The notes beneath the pieces were generated by a model. The model did not search any database. It was not told the origin of the DNA and was given only the letters and a program-made list of their open reading frames with translations. Source: Anagrus nilaparvatae (taxonomy: Eukaryota > Arthropoda > Insecta > Hymenoptera > Mymaridae). From it: a stretch of DNA of 64,000 nucleotides. Shown in pieces: positions 33,713-48,100 of this stretch (position 1 is the stretch's first letter; each line of letters starts with the position of its first letter). The stretch lies in NCBI GenBank assembly GCA_022575985.1, contig JAKSXM010000137.1, positions 24,260,001-24,324,000 on the forward strand, given 5' to 3'. The position numbers and the translations under genes are program-made.

Positions 33713-35489
33713 GGTGGAGGTTAACATTTTCTGATAATTCCTGAAATTTTTTATGTCCATGAAATTTGATTAATTTTATCAAATTTATCAATTTTATCAA
33801 CAAATGATTAGTTCTGCAATATAAATTATTGGTAAATAGTCTTTTGGCACACAATCTCGTTTTAATTTAAACATTCAATGAATGGAATTTTAGGACTTTG
33901 AGAACTCAGAATTCAAATAATATTAGGTTATCAAATTATATAAGTAATTATCATTTATTAATTTCGGATTCTAACATTTTCAAGTAATTCTTTAAAAACA
34001 ATGAGTGATAAGTATAATGAATACCAAAAACAGCAAACTTATCATACAATATTATTAAGCCGGACTTTTTCAAATACCCCATCCAATGAACATGTTCCAT
34101 CTTAAAAGAACAGAAACCGTAAAATATAAGCATCATCGTGCAATTTAACGACTCATCGAAAAATTTTTATTTAACCTGATTTCTAAGCGAACAGGTAAAA
34201 TGATAATGCAGACACGCGACGGTCCAACTCTATGTGTATACATGAGAACCCAACACAAAGCCTCTAGCTGCACGAAATGATGGACGGATGAACGAAAATC
34301 GTCGTTGAATAAAAAAAAAAATAAAGCCCAAAGGAATAAATAAAAAACATCCTTTTTGGATCTTTTCAAAGTCAATGTGTTTCATACGAAATTGCGTTTA
34401 AAAAAAAAAAAAAAATGTTCAAATTGCAATACGTATATAATAAAACTACTTGGCAAAAATCGACGAAAAAAAGTGCCTAAAGGGACGAATTTTAGTCACG
34501 AAGTTTATATACAATTCAAAGCCATAACAAGCACAGAGAGAGAGAAGATAAAAAAAAAAAGTTTATTTTCATGAGAAGTATTTTCGCATGATGAATTCAT
34601 TTCACCTGCGTCTTATATTTATAAATAATTCATTTTATTTTTATTCCAAGAATATTAAATAAACTTGTATGAAATATTTTTTATATTTTTAATAGGCTAT
34701 TAGATAAAATTATTTTTTATTTTCACAGTTATGATGTAATATTTATAAAGAAATCAACATAGCACTATGTTAGAGTATTTTCATTTCACATAAAAAACTC
34801 AATTATATCGATATAAATTATTTATATAGAGAAGATAATTATTTCCTTTTCGTTCTTTTGAAAATCAGAGTAAAATCATTTATTTGGGCTCTGTCCTAAT
34901 AATCAGAAAATAGTTGTTTTTATCTCAGAAATTTATTGCTAAAATTTAATCAAACTGGAAACTATCCGCAGCTATTGCCAGAGGCTATTTTAATTTGGAT
35001 AAATACTTTAAAAACTGCTTTTTCCAACAATGATAATTATATGATACCACAAACTTATGTAATTAATCTTAATTTTCATCTTGTCCTTAACAATGTAATT
35101 ATCATTGATTGCAAAATCAATTTTCATTATTTAACTTTTTCCTAAAATCAATATTTGCGTTTTTGTGGTTTAGTGCGACATTTTAAATTGGTATAGATAA
35201 ATTCCTAGACGTTGCTAAATTGCTAAAAATAAAACAAACATAGTCAGTCTCTGTGGTTTTCGAATACGCAAACTTTTAGGATTATAAATCTTTGCTTAAG
35301 AAATATAACATTTATTGGCACGGATTGAGATCAAGAAACGCTAAATATCTATTATTTTCAAAGATCAGACCCGAATTATTATCTTTAAAATTTTAAAGTG
35401 ACGCATGCAATAATTTATATTTTTAATAAATAAAATTGTACAGTAGTACATAATTAAGCATTCTTATAATCTAGGTATAAGGGTATATA
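33713..35489. other. Intergenic; one repeat-end fragment
   Basis: No gene seen. At 34060-34105 the sequence GGACTTTTTCAAATACCCCA, then CCAATGAACATGTTCCAT, repeats the 3' end of repeat family B (compare 25725-25762). Confidence 0.55.
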
Positions 35490-35901
35490 TACACTGTAAA
35501 AAGTAACTTTCTTATTATTATAAAAAAAAATAGAATTTTTTCGAAAAATTAGTTAATTTTCAAAAAAATTTGTAAATATTCGATAAAAATCGTAAATTTA
35601 CTAAATTTAGTATATTATCGAAAAATTCGAGAATTCTCGATTTTTTTTTTGTGATTTTACGAAAAAAGTTGTAAATTTACATATATTTTTCATAAATTTC
35701 AACTATTTTTTGAAAATTTTCGAAAAAAAATTGTAAATTATCAATTTTTCTTGCGAATTCACAAAAAAAAATCGAGAATACCTTAATATTTTGTTAATAT
35801 ATTAAATTTAGTAAATTTGCGATTTTTTCTAATATTTACAAATTTTTCTGAAAATTTACTAATTCTTTTGTTAATATAAGAAAGTTACTTTTTACAGTGT
35901 A
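35490..35901. repeat. MITE family A, copy 4
   Basis: TACACTGTAAAAAGTAACTT at the left, AAGTTACTTTTTACAGTGTA at the right, TA-flanked. The interior palindrome is as in the other copies. Confidence 0.88.
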
Positions 35902-36082
35902 GGTAAAAATTTTTTATTAATGTTTAGTCATATCCGCTTAAACCCAGTAAAAACAAAATTTTTAAACTTAAAATAATAGCGAAAACCTAAAAACTGCATC
36001 TTCCTTTTATATTATATATGCATGCATGCTGTCAAATTATAGAATAAAGCGCTATATAAGCTATGAATCTTACAAGAGAATG

Positions 36083-36280
36083 AAGCCCTTTCTCCACTCG
36101 CTTACTAGACGTATATAATTCAAGGCCCGAATATTACAAAAAGGCGCCGTTTAAACAGTGTAGCTGGCAAATATTCATGATTAATCATTAAAAATCCTCA
36201 ACTACACAGCTTGAACTCGGCCACTTGCATTATACAAACGTGTATTATGCACGTCTAGTAAGCGAGTGGAGAAAGGACTT
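36083..36280. repeat. ~200-bp MITE with CTCCACTCGCTTACTAGACG ends
   Basis: CCTTTCTCCACTCGCTTACT (from 36087) is mirrored by AGTAAGCGAGTGGAGAAAGG ending near 36276; the inverted repeat extends to about 27 bp. An internal weak mirror is AGTGTAGCTGG against TACACAGCTTG. Non-coding. Confidence 0.82.
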
Positions 36281-38435
36281 GACTGTAAATCACAGGTAAG
36301 TCAGGTTCGCTTAGACTTATCAAGTAAATTCATAAAGTTAGTTAATTAAATTTAAAATCATGTCAGAAAATTAATCCACGACTGTGTATTTAATAAATCC
36401 TTAAGCCTTACTTATATCTGTTGAAATTAAATAATTAATTATTCTTCATTGAACTACGTGTAATTAAACATTATTATGAGAATCTATAATCTGACATTAA
36501 TTTAGCCAAATAACTCCCTCTATTAGGACAACCAAAACAAACAAATTTTTGTTTTTAAATTTAATATTTTATTAAATAAACCGTATTTACAAATTCATTT
36601 GAGGGAAAGAATATTTTGAGGGAATTAATTTTAGTGACCCAAAATATATTGTACAAAAAAATATACTCAATAATACTGCAAACTTTTCCAGCACATTCTT
36701 TGAAAAGTGAACTTTGCAAATGCTTTTTTAATTTAAACCTCCTTAATGCACATATATTTAAATAATTAATCTGTTTATAAAGGATTAAATTCTTGTTATT
36801 TTTCCATGAATTATTATTTTAACGTGTTCATTTATTTTAAAATGAATCTTTATCGTTTATAAAGTACAAAGAGAAGATTTGGAAAAATATAATTAATTAG
36901 GATTACCTAACTAGAAAATTATTATTATTATTATTTATTTACCCAAATTACACAATTCTCTAATGAAAATTTATTCAAAAAATAAAGTTTTCTTACCTTA
37001 TAACAATGACGTCAGTGAAAAAGTTGGCCCAAGAATAAAAATTTGAGTTTCCTCCAGGCGTATAAGAAAGTTGGCCAGGTTACCTATAACATAATTAAGT
37101 TGATATTTAAATATAAAGTCATCAAAATTTTTCTCAAATATGCAGATATAAGTTAAGAAAGATGATTATAGAAATTTTTGGCCATTAAATCTTGAGTACA
37201 CGAGGAAATACCTCAATTATTCCAAGTAATTGTGTCATGTTACTGTCGACGTGGACATATTTTAAAAAAAAGCCTTAAGCATATTAAATTTAAAAAGAAA
37301 TCCTGCATAATAAATGGTTATTGATCTCCGAGTGTCATTAACGATATATACATAAATAATAATTGGTCAGCTGCTACCAAAAAGCTATAAAAAAGAATAT
37401 TTAGCCGGAAGGGCCAACCGAAATTAAAAAAAATGAAATTCATATTATTATAAAGAAAAATTTTGTTGTTATCTAATCTTGGGATGTTATAATAGAGAAG
37501 TTTAATTAGTTTTAACATTGTTACACAGTTAAATGCATACGAGCAGAGCGAGATAAAAGCAGACAAATTGCATTATATCTTTAGAATTAATCGAGATTAA
37601 CCAAGGACAAAAGACGTTTATATATGATTGTACTTTTTGTTGTTTCGTATTTTGTACACAGAAAAATACAGAGAAAGAAGATGGAAAATGAGATTTCTTT
37701 TTTATTTAGCTGAGGCAATTAATATAAGTGATTTCTGAATCAACGGATTGTTAAATTCGTGACTATGTAGTTTCTATTATTTTGATTGCATGATATATCA
37801 AATTTTATTAATTGAAAAATATTTTACAGTAATAACGAAAACAATATATTTTATCAATAATCAGGCAAAATTACAAATATACGTACAAATGTTTAATTAA
37901 CATAAAATGTATCGAGTGTATCATTATTACATATGTTTATTCAAAATCGAGTACTAAGTATTAATTAATTATTTTAAATTAATAAAGCTAACTTTTTTTA
38001 CCAAGGTACTTTCCCTCGTTATATTTTGGTTGAATAAATAAAGCAAATACGCTATCGTACCATATAAAGTAATGGGTACAATTTTCTTTAAACTAAACGA
38101 GAACATTTAATTTCATGGACTCTTATGTACACATGCAGACTAACATCTGTATAAATAAATAGGTTTATATGTTAGTGGACTAATCTTTATTTAACTATTT
38201 TATTGTTTTTTAAAGTCGTGCTGATAAAAGCTTTTATGGACTGAATGAAAAATAAAAATAAATGAATAGTGCATATTTTTTTCACACACTGATGTAAAAT
38301 AACAAAATCCTTTACTACCTTTAAATGGAGCAGTGAAAATCTAAATAATTTGAGTGTGAATTACTTTTGTACCTAACAAATATGCTTACAATTGTTGATG
38401 CTAGGCTATAAACTGCACAGAAAACGCTGTTAGCT
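36281..38435. other. Intergenic, no gene seen
   Basis: AT-rich spacer; the ORFs in it are short and lack recognisable motifs. Confidence 0.5.
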
Positions 38436-38439
38436 AAAT

Positions 38440-39370
38440 ATAGGTGAACGCCCTTAAATCAGCAGAAAATACCCTTTTTAGAGGATTTTTTGCAAAATTT
38501 CAAAAGTAAAGCTAATATGGTAAAATATATTTTATTTTTTGATGACGGATTAAGAAGATATTAAGATTTTTTTATAATTTACCAAAATTAGGATATATGG
38601 GTTAATTATAGAGGGTGAAAACTACCTCTAAAATTTAAAAAAAATAGAAAAAATATGATAAAAGTTTATTTTTTTACTTTTTTTTTAGTGGGGTCAAGTA
38701 TTTAAAAATATTTTATGGAATTTTAACCACCATAAATTGTATTTACGATAAAAATAAAATTTTATCATGGTTTATATGTATTTATAATTTTAGGGGTTGT
38801 TTTAACTCCCCCCCCCCCCGGGGAGATGAATAATAAGATGATTTAAATAGCTTAAAACATTATAAATACTTGATTCCACTAAAAAAAAGTAAAAAAAAAA
38901 ACTTTATCATGCTTTTTATGTATGTATAAATTTAGGGGTTGTTTTCACCCCCAGAGGGGTGATTATGAAGGTAAAAATGCCAGAAAATATTGATAAATGC
39001 TTGACTCCACAAATAAAAGTTAAATAAAATTTAATCATGTTGTTTTTATTTTTTAAATTTTGGGGGTAGTTTTCACCCACTATAATTAGCCGATAGACCC
39101 TAATTTTGATCAATTATAAAAAAATCGCAATATCTTTTTAATCCATCATTAAAAAATAAAATATAATTGACCATATTAGCTTTCCTATTGAAATTTTGCA
39201 AAAAAAAAAAACCTAAAAAGGGGTAATTTTTGCTGATTTAAGTTCCCCTATTTTTCAGTCCTATTGGACACTGGTTTCGGATTCAGCGACCCTAAAAACA
39301 TATAGTAGAGCAAATCTCATCCTGTCAACAGATTTCGACCCTAAACCCGCATTTTGACTCGAGTATATGC
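38440..39370 (+). repeat. Repeat family C, long copy
   Basis: The left end CCCTTAAATCAGCAGAAAAT is mirrored by TTTTTGCTGATTTAAG near 39225-39241. Inside are several TTTAGGGGTTGTTTT...ACCCCC blocks and AATCCATCATTAAAA against TTTTTGATGACGGATT. The 3' tail GATTCAGCGACCCTAAAAAC, AGTAGAGCAAATCTCAT, TTTTGACTCGAGTAT lies outside the inverted part, as in the other copies. Confidence 0.72.
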
Positions 39371-41249
39371 CTAATCCAAAGGTGCAATACTGAAACATTC
39401 AGAAAAATTTTTTTTTTAACAATCCTAGAAAATTTAATAAAGCGGAAGGTAAATATTTGCCGAAATCTGCTCTGGTAAGGATTGGCTTGAAATTCTTAAG
39501 AAGTATTGTTTTTTTGGAAACAAAAAACCTCCCGAAGTAGGTTTTTAAAGTTTAGTATCGATTTTGACGATATTGCTCAAAATGTGCCCCATTAAAATAA
39601 CATTGGAAAAGTGGGTTTTTGGAAATAGCGAGAAAAAAGGGGCAGGCTACAATTTTTCTAACTTATACTAATCGACTCGAATATTGATCAACTTTACTTC
39701 CCAATTGATAAAATGAGGGGAAATTCGTGTGCTCATATGCACAGATTTTACCAAATATTTACAACTCCCCGCCCCTTTTTATTTTAATGCTATTAGTTTA
39801 AAGAATGCAAGATATTATAAAATTAATTTTTATTTAAATTTATGTACGAGAGTAATAAAAAAGTTTAGTAGTAAATTATACATAAATCATAATACATAAT
39901 AAGTCTCTCCATGTATATTATAATTTACTATATAAACTTGAGGAAAACTTGTGAAAATAAAAGCTTTTACGCATCAACGCTTCGATGAATTTAATAAGAG
40001 CTCAAAAACGCTATAAAGATTTTCATTAACTAAATAGTTTATTTGATGAAAAAAAAAATAATTATTTTCTGTATTTATTTTTCATTAGAAAGCAATGAGT
40101 TACGTCAGACAATGCATACCCTGATCAGTCTCTATCCTTATCTCAAGCTTGTAATTAATTAATTAATCCTACAGCTTTATACTAAGAGGATGTTTGCGGT
40201 ATTTCCCGTGTGACGACTTATATATATATAGGGGAAATATCTAACATCGTAAGGAAGAAACTTTGATATTATATGCATCGGTAGACTCTATTATTGTACT
40301 TGTCTGTTAAATGTTTTTTTAAATTTAATTCTAAGTGGAAATTCGTGTTATTAAATAGTTTATCGATTAAATTAAATAAATTTTGAAAAATGACAATCTA
40401 TTTGAGTTAATTTGACATTAAAGCTTCGTATTGAATAAAGGATTATACCCACTGCTATCTGTAGTTTGAAAAAGGCCAATTATACAGATTGAATATACAA
40501 GAACGCTTGATAATAGAAAACAGCTGGTGCGCCATAGCAGTTAATCAAATTTTGTTTTGGGTTTTGCAACTAAAACTGTTAATTATCCTCGGTGTATGCT
40601 TGGGATGCGCTTTCGGCAAACTTCTCAAGACGGCCAACTATCTCTTTTCCTCTTATTATCCAGAACGACAATAGATTCCCCGCTGAGAGTTTCGAAGGTT
40701 CTTCTTCTTTTTTTATTCTACTAACTTTTATTAATATTATTTTGATGAGCAATAACTTGATTGCCTTTAATTATCTTTATGGCAATAAATGTTATTTATA
40801 TTATGATACTTTTTGCGCTCTTTATACTTTATACTTTTTACCTCTGGGGCTTTTTTCCACTCGAATAACAGCAACGTGTTAAAATTATTACCGCGCGTAA
40901 TATTATATTTTGAATAAATTATTTACAATTAATTATCTTCTCGTAACAATTCATTTATGTTATTTAAATCATTTAAACAACGTTCATTTTAAATTACTTA
41001 TTTTTATTGCATCTTTATTAGAGTCAGTTATCAAATTTGGCTGAAACTTAATTAAACCAACGAACGAAATAGCTAGATTTGGTGTTAAAATAAAAAAAAA
41101 TAGTCTGCGGGTAAGATTCTATCAATTTTTGAGAAAGACGGTGAAAAACTGAAAAAATAAAAAACCAGATTTTAGGCAAACAGGAACAAAAACATGATTA
41201 CATTCTTATAAATTTCTTTCATTTTTAAGAATAAAATTTCTTTTTTAGC
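39371..41249. other. Intergenic, no gene seen
   Basis: Two overlapping plus-strand ORFs near 40489-40882 are somewhat GC-richer than their surroundings but show no domain, start context or splice support; I do not call them genes. Confidence 0.45.
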
Positions 41250-42420
41250 TTTACCAATTCTAAAGATGCACTTTTGGTTAGTCTCAATTTTTTTGTCCCA
41301 AGTATTCATAAATGGATTCATATGGATTTAAGTGAATTTTTAAATTTTTTCATTTTTAGAAATTTTTACTTTATTCGCATAAAACCATTTGAATTGGGCA
41401 AAATTCCTTATAAACCAAGTTTTCTAACAAAAAAAGTGCTGATGAAATGGGGTAAGTGGATTTTCTTGACAATTTTTATTTTGGCCAAAATCGGAAGGGG
41501 TATATATGCAAAAATGTAAGATTTTTTGATTTTTCAAATTTTTCGTCTTTTGGTACTGGAAAAGGTCTGAAACAATGAAAAACTTAAATCAATATGGTTT
41601 ACCGGGTCAGAGAGCTCAAAAAACTTGATACAAATGAATTTAAGTGAGTTTTAAAATTTTTTCATTTTTAGAAATTTTTACTTTATTTGCATAAAACCAT
41701 TTGAATTGGGCAAAATTCCTTATAAACCAAGTTTTCTAACAAAAAAAGTGTTGATAAAATGGGGTAAGTGGATTTTCTTGACAATTTTTATTTTGGCCAA
41801 AATCGGAAGGGGTATATATGCAAAAATGTAAGATTTTTTGATTTTTCAAATTTTTCGTCTTTTGGTACTGGAAAAGGTCTGAAACAATGAAAAACTTAAA
41901 TCAATATGGTTTACCGGGTCATAGAGATCAAAAAACCTGGTATTTGTGGATTTAAGTGAGTTTTTAATTTATTACATTTTTAGAAATTTTGGTTTTATTC
42001 GCATAAAACCATTTGAATTAGACAAAATTCCTTATAAACCAAATTTTCTAACAAAAAAAGTGCCGATGAAATGGGGTAAGTGGATTTTCTTGACAATTTT
42101 TATTTTGGCCAAAATCGAAAGGGGTATATATGCAAAAATTGCAAATTTTATTTTTTTTTCAAATTTTTCGGCTTTTGGTACTGGAAAAGGCCTGAAACAA
42201 TAAGAAACTTAAATCAATATGGCTCCCTGGGTCAAAGAGCCCAAAAAACCTGATATAAATGGATTTAAGTGAAATTAAAATTTTTTTCATTTTTAGAAAT
42301 TTGGACTTTATTTGCATAAAACCATTTGAATTGGTTAAAATTCTTTATAAAGCAAGTTTTTCAACCAAAAAAGTTTTTAATAAAACATTATTATTTTTAT
42401 TAAAATCATAGAAAAAAGAT
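41250..42420. repeat. Satellite, about 3.7 units of ~311 bp
   Basis: Landmarks recur at a spacing of about 311 bp: ATAAAACCATTTGAATTGGG, AAATTCCTTATAAACCAAG, TGGGGTAAGTGGATTTTCTT, GGGGTATATATGCAAAAAT and AATCAATATGGTTTACCGGG. Units begin near 41270, 41640, 41945 and 42255; the last is truncated and most diverged. The ORFs across it are by-products of the repeat. Confidence 0.88.
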
Positions 42421-44189
42421 TCCATTATTTGTAGTCTGCATCTTACTGTAAAACTGTTTGTATTAATTAATTGACCCAGTTTTGCTATAATTTATGACGA
42501 ATTATTATTTTAAGGGGGTTGGTGTGTTTTAGCGCGCAGGGGGCTTGTCCCCTAGTTTAATTAAAATTTTCAAAGGAAATAAATACAGTTTATTCGCGAA
42601 AGGAAGTATAATTTTATTTTTTTTCCCAAAATCTTAAGAACAAAAACTTAATTTTTATTTTTATCATTAAGATAAGAGTTGAATGCATAAAGGGGAAAAT
42701 TTTAATAATAAAATAATTAATACCCCAAGAAATGTAACATTTTTACAGCAATGAAGTATGGGACAAAAGATTATTCTTTAATTAAAAAAAATGCAGAAAA
42801 AATTAATTAACATTATATTAAATTATTTAGTGTTAATTTATTATATTTTAAGTAAAATAGCTTTAAATAGGAAATTTAAGTTTATGTATACAAGAAAATT
42901 TTAATTGTATGGAGGTAAAAATGGAAATGACAAAAGCATATTTTTCTTTTATTAATATTTTATGCAAATGCATTAGCTTGGAACTTGTTTAAATTTAAAT
43001 TCTAGCACACGAAAAGGAGCTTTTTTATAAGAGGTTAAAAACCAACCCAAAAAAGAATTAATTTTGGCAAAAGTCTGATTGCAAGGCCCTAGTATTTTAA
43101 AAAATGTCCAAGTCTAATGTACAGAAAATATCTTTTAGCATACAATTTAAGAAAATTCTATTTCCAAAAATTATGCAGAAGTTTACTTAATAAATTTATT
43201 ATTTAACTTTATATTTTCAAACTTTTGTTAAAAAATGGTAAAAACTTTTTTTTAAATTTATTATTATTATTAAAGTAAATATTGTAATATTTAACTAACT
43301 CGAGCATAGATTAAAAGAGGTCATATAAATATATGTATAGAACTTTTGAAACAACTAAAAAATACCAAAATTCCGAGCAATCTTTTTTCGTACAATAATA
43401 AAAGATACGATGCCCTCCAGGCAGCACATCCTTTTTATTTTTAATATCAAAATCTCTCCAACTTTAAATTAACCCTTTTTTTTAAAAATAAATCTTATTT
43501 AATTAACGTATATATTAATAAATTAAAATGGACAATTATTATTATTTTTATGATACTTTTTTTTCAAGCATTCCCAAGAGACGTATTTATTGCATATAAT
43601 GACTTGGTTAAAAAAAAAAATTACAAAAAGATAAGAACTTTGCACCCTGTAGCGTTTTCTACACATAATAGCCAGGTGAACAGATCTTGTAGAAGAATCA
43701 AACTGTGTGTAAAAAAGGAAAAAAAAGTGCTTCATAATTTTTCTTCAATTACCAGCAAAGAAACATATTTAAAAAATTATTATATCTCATCAATTAAAAA
43801 AAAAATTATTTTTCATTATAATGAATGCGAAAAAAATAAAAATGATATTCAATTATATATATATTTGCTTTATATAGATATTAATTAATTTTAATGAAAA
43901 TTATAACGAGCATAATACGTATACAGTGGAAGCCTTCATTACGATAATACTGTACTCAATATTATCGATACTGGCCTGGACGTTGTTTGCAAAACAGTTT
44001 TAAAATTTTTCCCAAGTAAATTAGTAAAAATATCTGGTTTTAAGAACTTCTTCAACTAACTTCAACAAACCCAAGCAATTAGTAAATTTAACTAAAAATT
44101 TATAGTGATTTTTTGCCAAACTAAATTTAATAAACCAAATCGTAAATTTGGGAATATTGCTAATTTTTTGCATTTGCAAAAATTTACTC
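42421..44189. other. Intergenic, no gene seen
   Basis: AT-rich. A 112-codon plus-strand ORF at 43550-43888 is lysine-rich, lacks motifs and ends in low-complexity sequence; I treat it as chance. Confidence 0.45.
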
Positions 44190-45110
44190 ATTTTGAAACA
44201 CCCTTAAATCATCAAAAACTACCCCCTTTTAGGGTTTTTTTGCTAAATTTTCGACGATTAAACGACGGAGACGTTAAAGTCTGACATGGTTGGTTGTCCG
44301 TACGGAATGCTCATGTGCAGGCGCCTAAGCACAAATGCATTCCATACGTGGGTTTCTTATGTTGGAAACTCGCATCGAGTTTCCAACCAAACTTAAAATT
44401 TATGATTTGCATAATTATTCATAAATATTTGCATATCTTAGGGGTCTAGGCATTTGGTACGTTACAAACCATGTTTAAATTTTATTTTTTTGACTTTCAT
44501 TTGTGGAGTCAAGCATTTAAAAATAGTTTATGGCATTTTGACTATCATAAAATGTATTCACCCCCCACCCTGGGTTGCTTAAAACAACCCCTAAATTTAT
44601 AAACATTTAAAAACCGTGATAATCATGCTTTTTATGTATGTATAAATTTAGGGGTTGATTCAACCATCCGGGGGGGCGGGGGGGAGGGGGGTGAATACAT
44701 TTTATGATGGTTAAAATAGCATAAAATATTTTAAATACTTGATTCCACTAAAAAAAAGTAAAGAAATAAATTTTTATCATGTTTATTCTATTGTTCTAAG
44801 TTTTGGGGGTAGTTTTCACCCTCTATAATTAGTCTATATATCCTAATTTTAGTCAATTATAAAAAAATCTTAATATCTTTTTAATCCATCATCAAAACAT
44901 AAAATATATTTGATCATATCAGCTTTACTTTTGAAATTTTGCAAAAAAAAACCTAAAAAGGGGTAGCTTTTGATGATTTAAGGGTTTCCCCCTATTTTAT
45001 AGCCCTATTGGACACCGGTTTCGGATTCAACGACCCTAAAAACTTATAGTAGAGCAAATCTTAGTCTGTCAACAGATTGGCCCCAAACTGGAATTTTGAC
45101 TGGAGTATAT
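44190..45110 (+). repeat. Repeat family C, long copy
   Basis: Left end CCCTTAAATCATCAAAAACT, mirrored by TTTTGATGATTTAAGGG near 44966-44982. The tail GATTCAACGACCCTAAAAAC, AGTAGAGCAAATCTTAG, TTTTGACTGGAGTATAT follows. It contains a G tract (44670-44690) and a C tract near 44562. An unrelated patch (GTACGGAATGCTCATG mirrored as AATGCATTCCATACG) at 44298-44350 is a small hairpin. Confidence 0.72.
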
Positions 45111-48100
45111 AATTATAGCCAGTTTTTTAAAAACTTAATGAAAAATATTTTAAAATAAATGACAGTCTAATATATGTAATTAAATTATCCTATTGTAATA
45201 AATTAAAAATTAATTTTGTAATTATTTTACGAAGCGTAATTTAAATGATATATAATTTTGACGTGTTACATAAATACATAATAAATTGTACGCGTTCAAA
45301 ACAATAATCCTCTTATAAACAACAACAACGAAATTTTTTAATTATAATTTTTTTTCTTCGCTTTTGTAATTATAAAATTTTAATAGGTTTTGAGTAAATT
45401 AAATTAATAAAATTTATAATAAATACACTGTAAAGAGAAAACATCAAAAAAGGAATTTTTATATAATTAAGTGTGCACTTATGTCAATTAACGAAAATAC
45501 TATTTAGTCAAAAATTCAAAAAAAAAGTGAAATATTTTACGTAGAGCACTTGATTTTCTCTGTAATTACGAATAATTGGATGGAAATTTTCATCTGTACG
45601 TACGGAGAGAAAGTTTATGTAAAACTTTTATACACATAGAAAAAAAGCAACAGGCACGTGTTGACAGAGAAAAAAAACCTTAACTTAAGCTTCGATAAAC
45701 AAAACTCTTGATTATTATGCTAAAATAAAAATCGTTTTTTTTTTCTTCTCTAAATAAAATACATAAAATTTTATTTTCAATTTTTTTTCTTTCGGCTAAA
45801 AATTAAAGTTTTATAATTTGTAGTAACAAGCATCGAAAATGTTTACACAAAGGATTATTCGTAAAATGAATTTATATGTAATGTTATGTTTATTTTAAAA
45901 TATATAGGGGTTTTGTTTTATAAAATTTTGCGTGTTTGATTAACAGGGTGCTGAACTATGTATAAACAAACTGTACGAATAAATCGCTATTTCATCCCTT
46001 TTTGAAAAACGCGTGTTTTCTCTACAAATACTTTATGTACTTCATTTTTTTAACCTTTTTTAAAATACTATATTAAATTTTTGAATAATATTTTTATATT
46101 ATTTTGCTTCTTAAAAGAATTACTTGTTTTATATATGGGTTGATTTACGTAAATTCAAAAAAGGTTCCTTCGGACCCGAAAAATTTTTTCTACCAAATTT
46201 ACCGAATGCCAACTTTTATAAAAAATTGCAGTATTGGTAGCAACGTAAAAATAGGCCATTTTCAGCTTACAGCGGTGAAAAAATGGGTTTCAATTCTGTA
46301 CGTAGCGTAGAGATTATTCCATATACATAATAAAAATGTTTTACCTATCGCATCAATCAATATAAAAGTAAAAAACAGGTGAAGTCGTATAATAGAGGTA
46401 ATATTAATTGTTATCATGTTTTATACTCCACTAGTATAGTAATTTCTTTCTTTTTATAAGGAATCCCCTGTAATTCAAAGCGATCGTTTTCTTATGGATC
46501 TTTTTTTTCGTTCTCTCAATATGATTGATTCCCCAAAGGCCATAAGAGAAGCAACAGTTGGACCCCAGACAGACAACTTGACCCAAAAGCAAAGTACAAA
46601 GAAAAATATATACAAAAGCTTATAATTAAAAAAAAGGTTAAGAGTCTAGAGAGAAGGAGAGGAGAATGGAGAAGAACAATTAAAATGATAAATAGAAGTT
46701 TCGGTGCATACTGTGGATAAATAATTTGTCTTTATTTGTAGAAAATTTGAGTTATTGAAGAACAAATATGTCAACAAAATTGTTAACGTCTTTGGAGTCG
46801 GAAAGACCCGCATAAAAGATAGTTGAAAAGAGGCCTTTTAATATTATAAAATGAAATTAAGTTTATAGCAAAGTGCAAAGTACTACGTGTGTTATTTGCC
46901 ATCGACTCGAAAACTTGAAAACCCCGTACAACTAAATTTCTTCGTTCCTGTATGATACGAAAAGAAAAGAATAGAGGCAAATCCCAAAAGCAAAATCAGA
47001 AAGAGCTTTTAAATATTTAGGTAACGAAGCATTTTAACAAAATAATTTATGGTTTTCTTATGCTCTCTACCTGCAACTATTTTATCATCGATTCTTTCTT
47101 TTCAACGTGCTTTTTTCAGCTTTTTTTACTGCTCTTGCTCGTGAGCAGCTTATAATATATTATACCGAGTTCGCTTTGGGAATTGTTTGAATGGTGAATG
47201 GTTAGTTTCTATGTATATAACGATGTATTTTATTTTTAATATAATAAAAGATAGAAAAAGAGAATTTAAGCTTTAATTATTAACTTCTTTCCTTTATTTT
47301 TTCAAACTACTATATTTAATGCAATTTTCTTCTGCTAAAATAAAAAAATTTCATTTAAACAGTAAATTTAAACCCTGACTATTATATACTTTTTTATATT
47401 ACCTAAATTAAATTTTCCTTAAACAGATTTTAGATCCTTGGAAACTCTAACAAACTAAATTATTCAGTATTTTCCTTTTTTTTAGCCATTTACCTGAATA
47501 TAATTTCGGTTAATTAATTCAACGTTTCTATGTGTGTCTTTCGACTAATGAATATATTTTTTTTTATTAACTACGTACGTTTTTACTTTCTTTTGGGCTA
47601 TAATTTATGTAATTTTTATTAGATTTTCTATTTTTGGGTAACGAGTTATTCTAAGCTAAATTCAAATTTTTTATTTTAGTCCAATTCTTCCACGCGAATT
47701 AGTTTTTAACCACCTGAATGCAAATTTTAGAAATTTCTACTGATAAATGGGGTAAAGGGAATGGAAACGATATTTTGGGCTAAAATTAGTAAAATTTTAG
47801 GATTTAGGAAATCAATTAATTGTGTTGCTCAGATCCACTTCTCAAAATAGAGAGAGATCGTTTATAGGGAGGGGTACTATTCTGAGTAAAACCCTTTATA
47901 ATTTTCTAAAGCTCTAACGAGTTTTTATATTAAAGCTGTTTTATCTCAGAATGACTCTGCAGCGTAAGCATTTATAATTTTAACTGGAATTCAGGTTGTG
48001 TTGGAAAATATAGTATATTTTAAGTGATATTACTTTTGCACTTTTGCATCAAGTAAAAAAAGCAGTAGTTGCTATAAATATTAAGGTTAATTTCTAAACA

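Noticed and set aside
34936..35145. 69-codon ORF
   Set aside because: No recognisable motif and no splice context.
40489..40882. Two overlapping plus-strand ORFs with hydrophobic stretches
   Set aside because: No splice, start or homology support; frames overlap each other and look like chance.
41274..42203. Two similar ORFs starting MDLSEFL / MVSLNFF
   Set aside because: They fall in phase with the ~311-bp satellite and differ by indels between units; no domain, so satellite shadow.
43550..43888. 112-codon plus-strand ORF
   Set aside because: Lys/Ile-rich, no motif, overlaps an opposite-strand ORF, ends in AT low-complexity.
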